DNA of 7,308 bases. Origin: Elusimicrobiota bacterium. Its GTDB lineage: Bacteria; CG03; SLGR01. The translations under genes and the position numbers were made by a program. Below are positions 6,410-7,308 of this stretch, in pieces; the first letter of the stretch is position 1, and the number at the start of each line of letters is the position of its first letter. The notes below the pieces were generated by a model. The model was not told the DNA's origin, did not search any database, and saw only the letters and a list, made by a program, of their open reading frames with translations. The stretch lies in contig JAAZFS010000200.1 of NCBI GenBank assembly GCA_012511615.1, positions 1-7,308 of the forward strand, written 5' to 3'.

Positions 6410-6520
6410 TATTTGAATTTTATTAGTAACAATAATATTTTCATGCGCACTACGATTAAAATTTGTATATGCCTCTAACAAATTTTCAACGGGAAAAACA
6501 TCACACTTACTAGAAAACAT
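6410..6520 (-). other. Unassigned open fragment between decayed gene and tmRNA
   Basis: An ATG at 6520-6518 opens a frame (MFSSKCDVFPVENLLEAY..., then NIIVTNK...) that has protein-like composition but runs without a stop into the antisense of the tmRNA 3' end. I do not recognise a family. It may be a fragment of a gene cut off by integration at the tmRNA, a further piece of the decayed nucleotidyltransferase, or chance. On the plus strand the same stretch shows only a weak AT-only hairpin after the tmRNA. Confidence 0.25.
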
Positions 6521-6688
6521 CAATTTTCAGAATTAAATAGAAGTGGTTTAATTTTTTGTTCTACAGCTTCGATTTTACTCAATGCTCTCTTAATCAGTAT
6601 CGCTCCACTAGCTTCGAACACATTTTTTGTATTTTATATAATTATCTAATCTACTACCTGTTCCGACTGCTAAAATTAGAGCTTGTAT
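6520..6688 (-). pseudogene. Decayed 5' part of a sugar/choline nucleotidyltransferase-like gene
   Basis: Directly after the licD-like stop, the minus strand reads ATA then QALILAVGTGSRLDNYIKYK. This closely resembles the N-terminal nucleotide-binding motif of NTP transferases of the LicC/sugar-1-phosphate nucleotidyltransferase type (ALILAAGxGSRL). The frame hits a TAG at 6610-6608. In a second frame from 6615 the similarity continues as EASGAILIKRALSKIEAVEQ, matching the family pattern KC-x-VE-x-x-G-x-x-LI-x-RAL, before a TGA at 6522-6520. A loss of two bases near 6616 would explain the shift. A good AGGAAG sits a few bases before the ATA, suggesting an ancestral ATG mutated to ATA. The catalytic and sugar-binding remainder is missing. 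LicC- and LicD-type genes commonly occur together, so this is probably a dead partner of the next gene. The family is recognised from motifs only. Confidence 0.65.
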
Positions 6689-7308
6689 CTAACTTCCTTT
6701 TTTTAGTTTTTTTAATAAATCCACAATTGAGTTAGGTAAGATTTTTTTGATAAATATTTTTATTTTACTGTAATTTGACAATACAGCTGCGGGTGAGTTT
6801 TCTTTTGGCACTTTCCAATCTTTACCGTAAGCATAAAGTAATAATTTTTCATATTTTTCAAATACAAAGTACCTATGTTTATAGAAGTCTAACTCAGTAT
6901 ATTTTTTAAAGAAATGATTAGGCACAGAACTTTCCCCAGATATTTTTGAAAAAATCCCTTTTCTAAAAAAATAAATATCTACATAGTCATCATTTCTAAT
7001 CAGAGACAAAAGATCTGCTCCATACCTAGCAACTTCAAAGCCATGCTCTTGAAACTCCTCTAGCAATTCCAATAGTCTAACCCTATCTTCATCAAGAACG
7101 AAGACATCAGTATCCTCGTCGTGCGGAATAAAACCTTTATCTCTCACAGCTCCAAGTAATGTACCATATATCAAGCCAAAGAAGACGCTATTTTTATCCA
7201 TTATCTTTTTAAAATCTATCAGATTTTGTTTGGCTGTCTCTGTATCTATAATTTTTCTACCATAATAAAGGGGTATCTCTTTGAATAGAAAATCACCTTT
7301 TTCTCTAG
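6689..7308 (-). CDS. LicD-family phosphotransferase-like protein, 5' end outside window
   Basis: The frame stays open to the window edge: 35 further codons without a stop lie upstream of the internal Met at 7201, and their sequence (ETAKQNLIDFKKIMDKN) fits the family, so that Met is not the start. About 205 residues are seen. The family hallmarks are LIYGTLLGAVR at 45-55 and GFIPHDEDTDVFV at 58-70 of this fragment, with the D-x-D-type metal site HDEDTD. LicD-type proteins transfer phosphocholine or related phospho-groups to lipopolysaccharide, teichoic acids or capsule; the actual acceptor and donor here are unknown. The C terminus is basic (IKKILPNSIVDLLKKLKKGS), possibly membrane-associating. 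The gene is clearly AT-richer than those left of the tmRNA, converges on it, and lies directly before a decayed nucleotidyltransferase, suggesting a horizontally acquired surface-glycan locus. Confidence 0.85.
   Translation of the reverse strand, partial: REKGDFLFKEIPLYYGRKIIDTETAKQNLIDFKKIMDKNSVFFGLIYGTLLGAVRDKGFIPHDEDTDVFVLDEDRVRLLELLEEFQEHGFEVARYGADLLSLIRNDDYVDIYFFRKGIFSKISGESSVPNHFFKKYTELDFYKHRYFVFEKYEKLLLYAYGKDWKVPKENSPAAVLSNYSKIKIFIKKILPNSIVDLLKKLKKGS

Noticed and set aside
6228..6410. Minus-strand open frame beginning MVEAAGVEPASR
   Set aside because: This is antisense to the tmRNA 3' end and is a well-known annotation artefact of tmRNA/tRNA-like T-arm sequence, not a gene.
6420..6445. 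Terminator after the tmRNA (TTATT/AATAA hairpin followed by T-rich sequence)
   Set aside because: The stem is only 5 A-T pairs; too weak to claim in such AT-rich DNA.
6262..6450. Minus-strand open frame containing GGGGGSRTRV
   Set aside because: Another antisense frame of the same tmRNA, a familiar spurious peptide with no independent support.

Overview
The window looks like part of a chromosome from a Gram-negative bacterium of moderate G+C. It carries DNA-repair and housekeeping genes, a lipoprotein with a beta-helix body, a c-di-GMP-type HD-GYP regulator and a one-piece tmRNA gene. The gene styles fit a deltaproteobacterium-like or related deep-branching lineage. That placement is only an impression; no rRNA or other firm marker is present.

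Layout. Positions 1-4813 hold six genes on the minus strand. In transcription order these are a TIM-barrel sugar isomerase/epimerase-like gene (4813-4046), yjbQ (4049-3636), rsmD (3639-3088), a beta-helix lipoprotein (3004-1778), nadK (1775-996) and the 5' part of recN (995-1, running out of the window). The first three overlap by 4 nt each and are probably translationally coupled. The last three are spaced 2 nt and 0 nt apart. An 83-nt gap with a good sigma70-like promoter separates the two groups. A 147-bp divergent intergenic region with promoter-like elements and a perfect inverted repeat leads to a plus-strand CBS-CBS-HD-GYP gene (4961-5944). This is followed by the tmRNA gene ssrA (6058-6409) with its own strong promoter.

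Immediately after the tmRNA 3' end the DNA becomes visibly AT-richer and changes character. From 6410 to 6688 there is no intact gene, only the decayed start of a sugar/choline nucleotidyltransferase-like gene (lost start codon, frameshift, stops) and an unassigned open fragment. Then comes a LicD-family gene (minus strand, 5' end beyond the window). Because tmRNA 3' ends are classic integration sites, this looks like the edge of an acquired surface-polysaccharide or cell-envelope island. No flanking direct repeat or integrase is visible, so this is inference.

I see no clearly new multi-gene system. The most interesting points are the decayed nucleotidyltransferase beside licD at the tmRNA junction, an RsmD homologue whose catalytic DPPY motif reads GPPY, and a periodic beta-helix lipoprotein inserted in the nadK-recN cluster.
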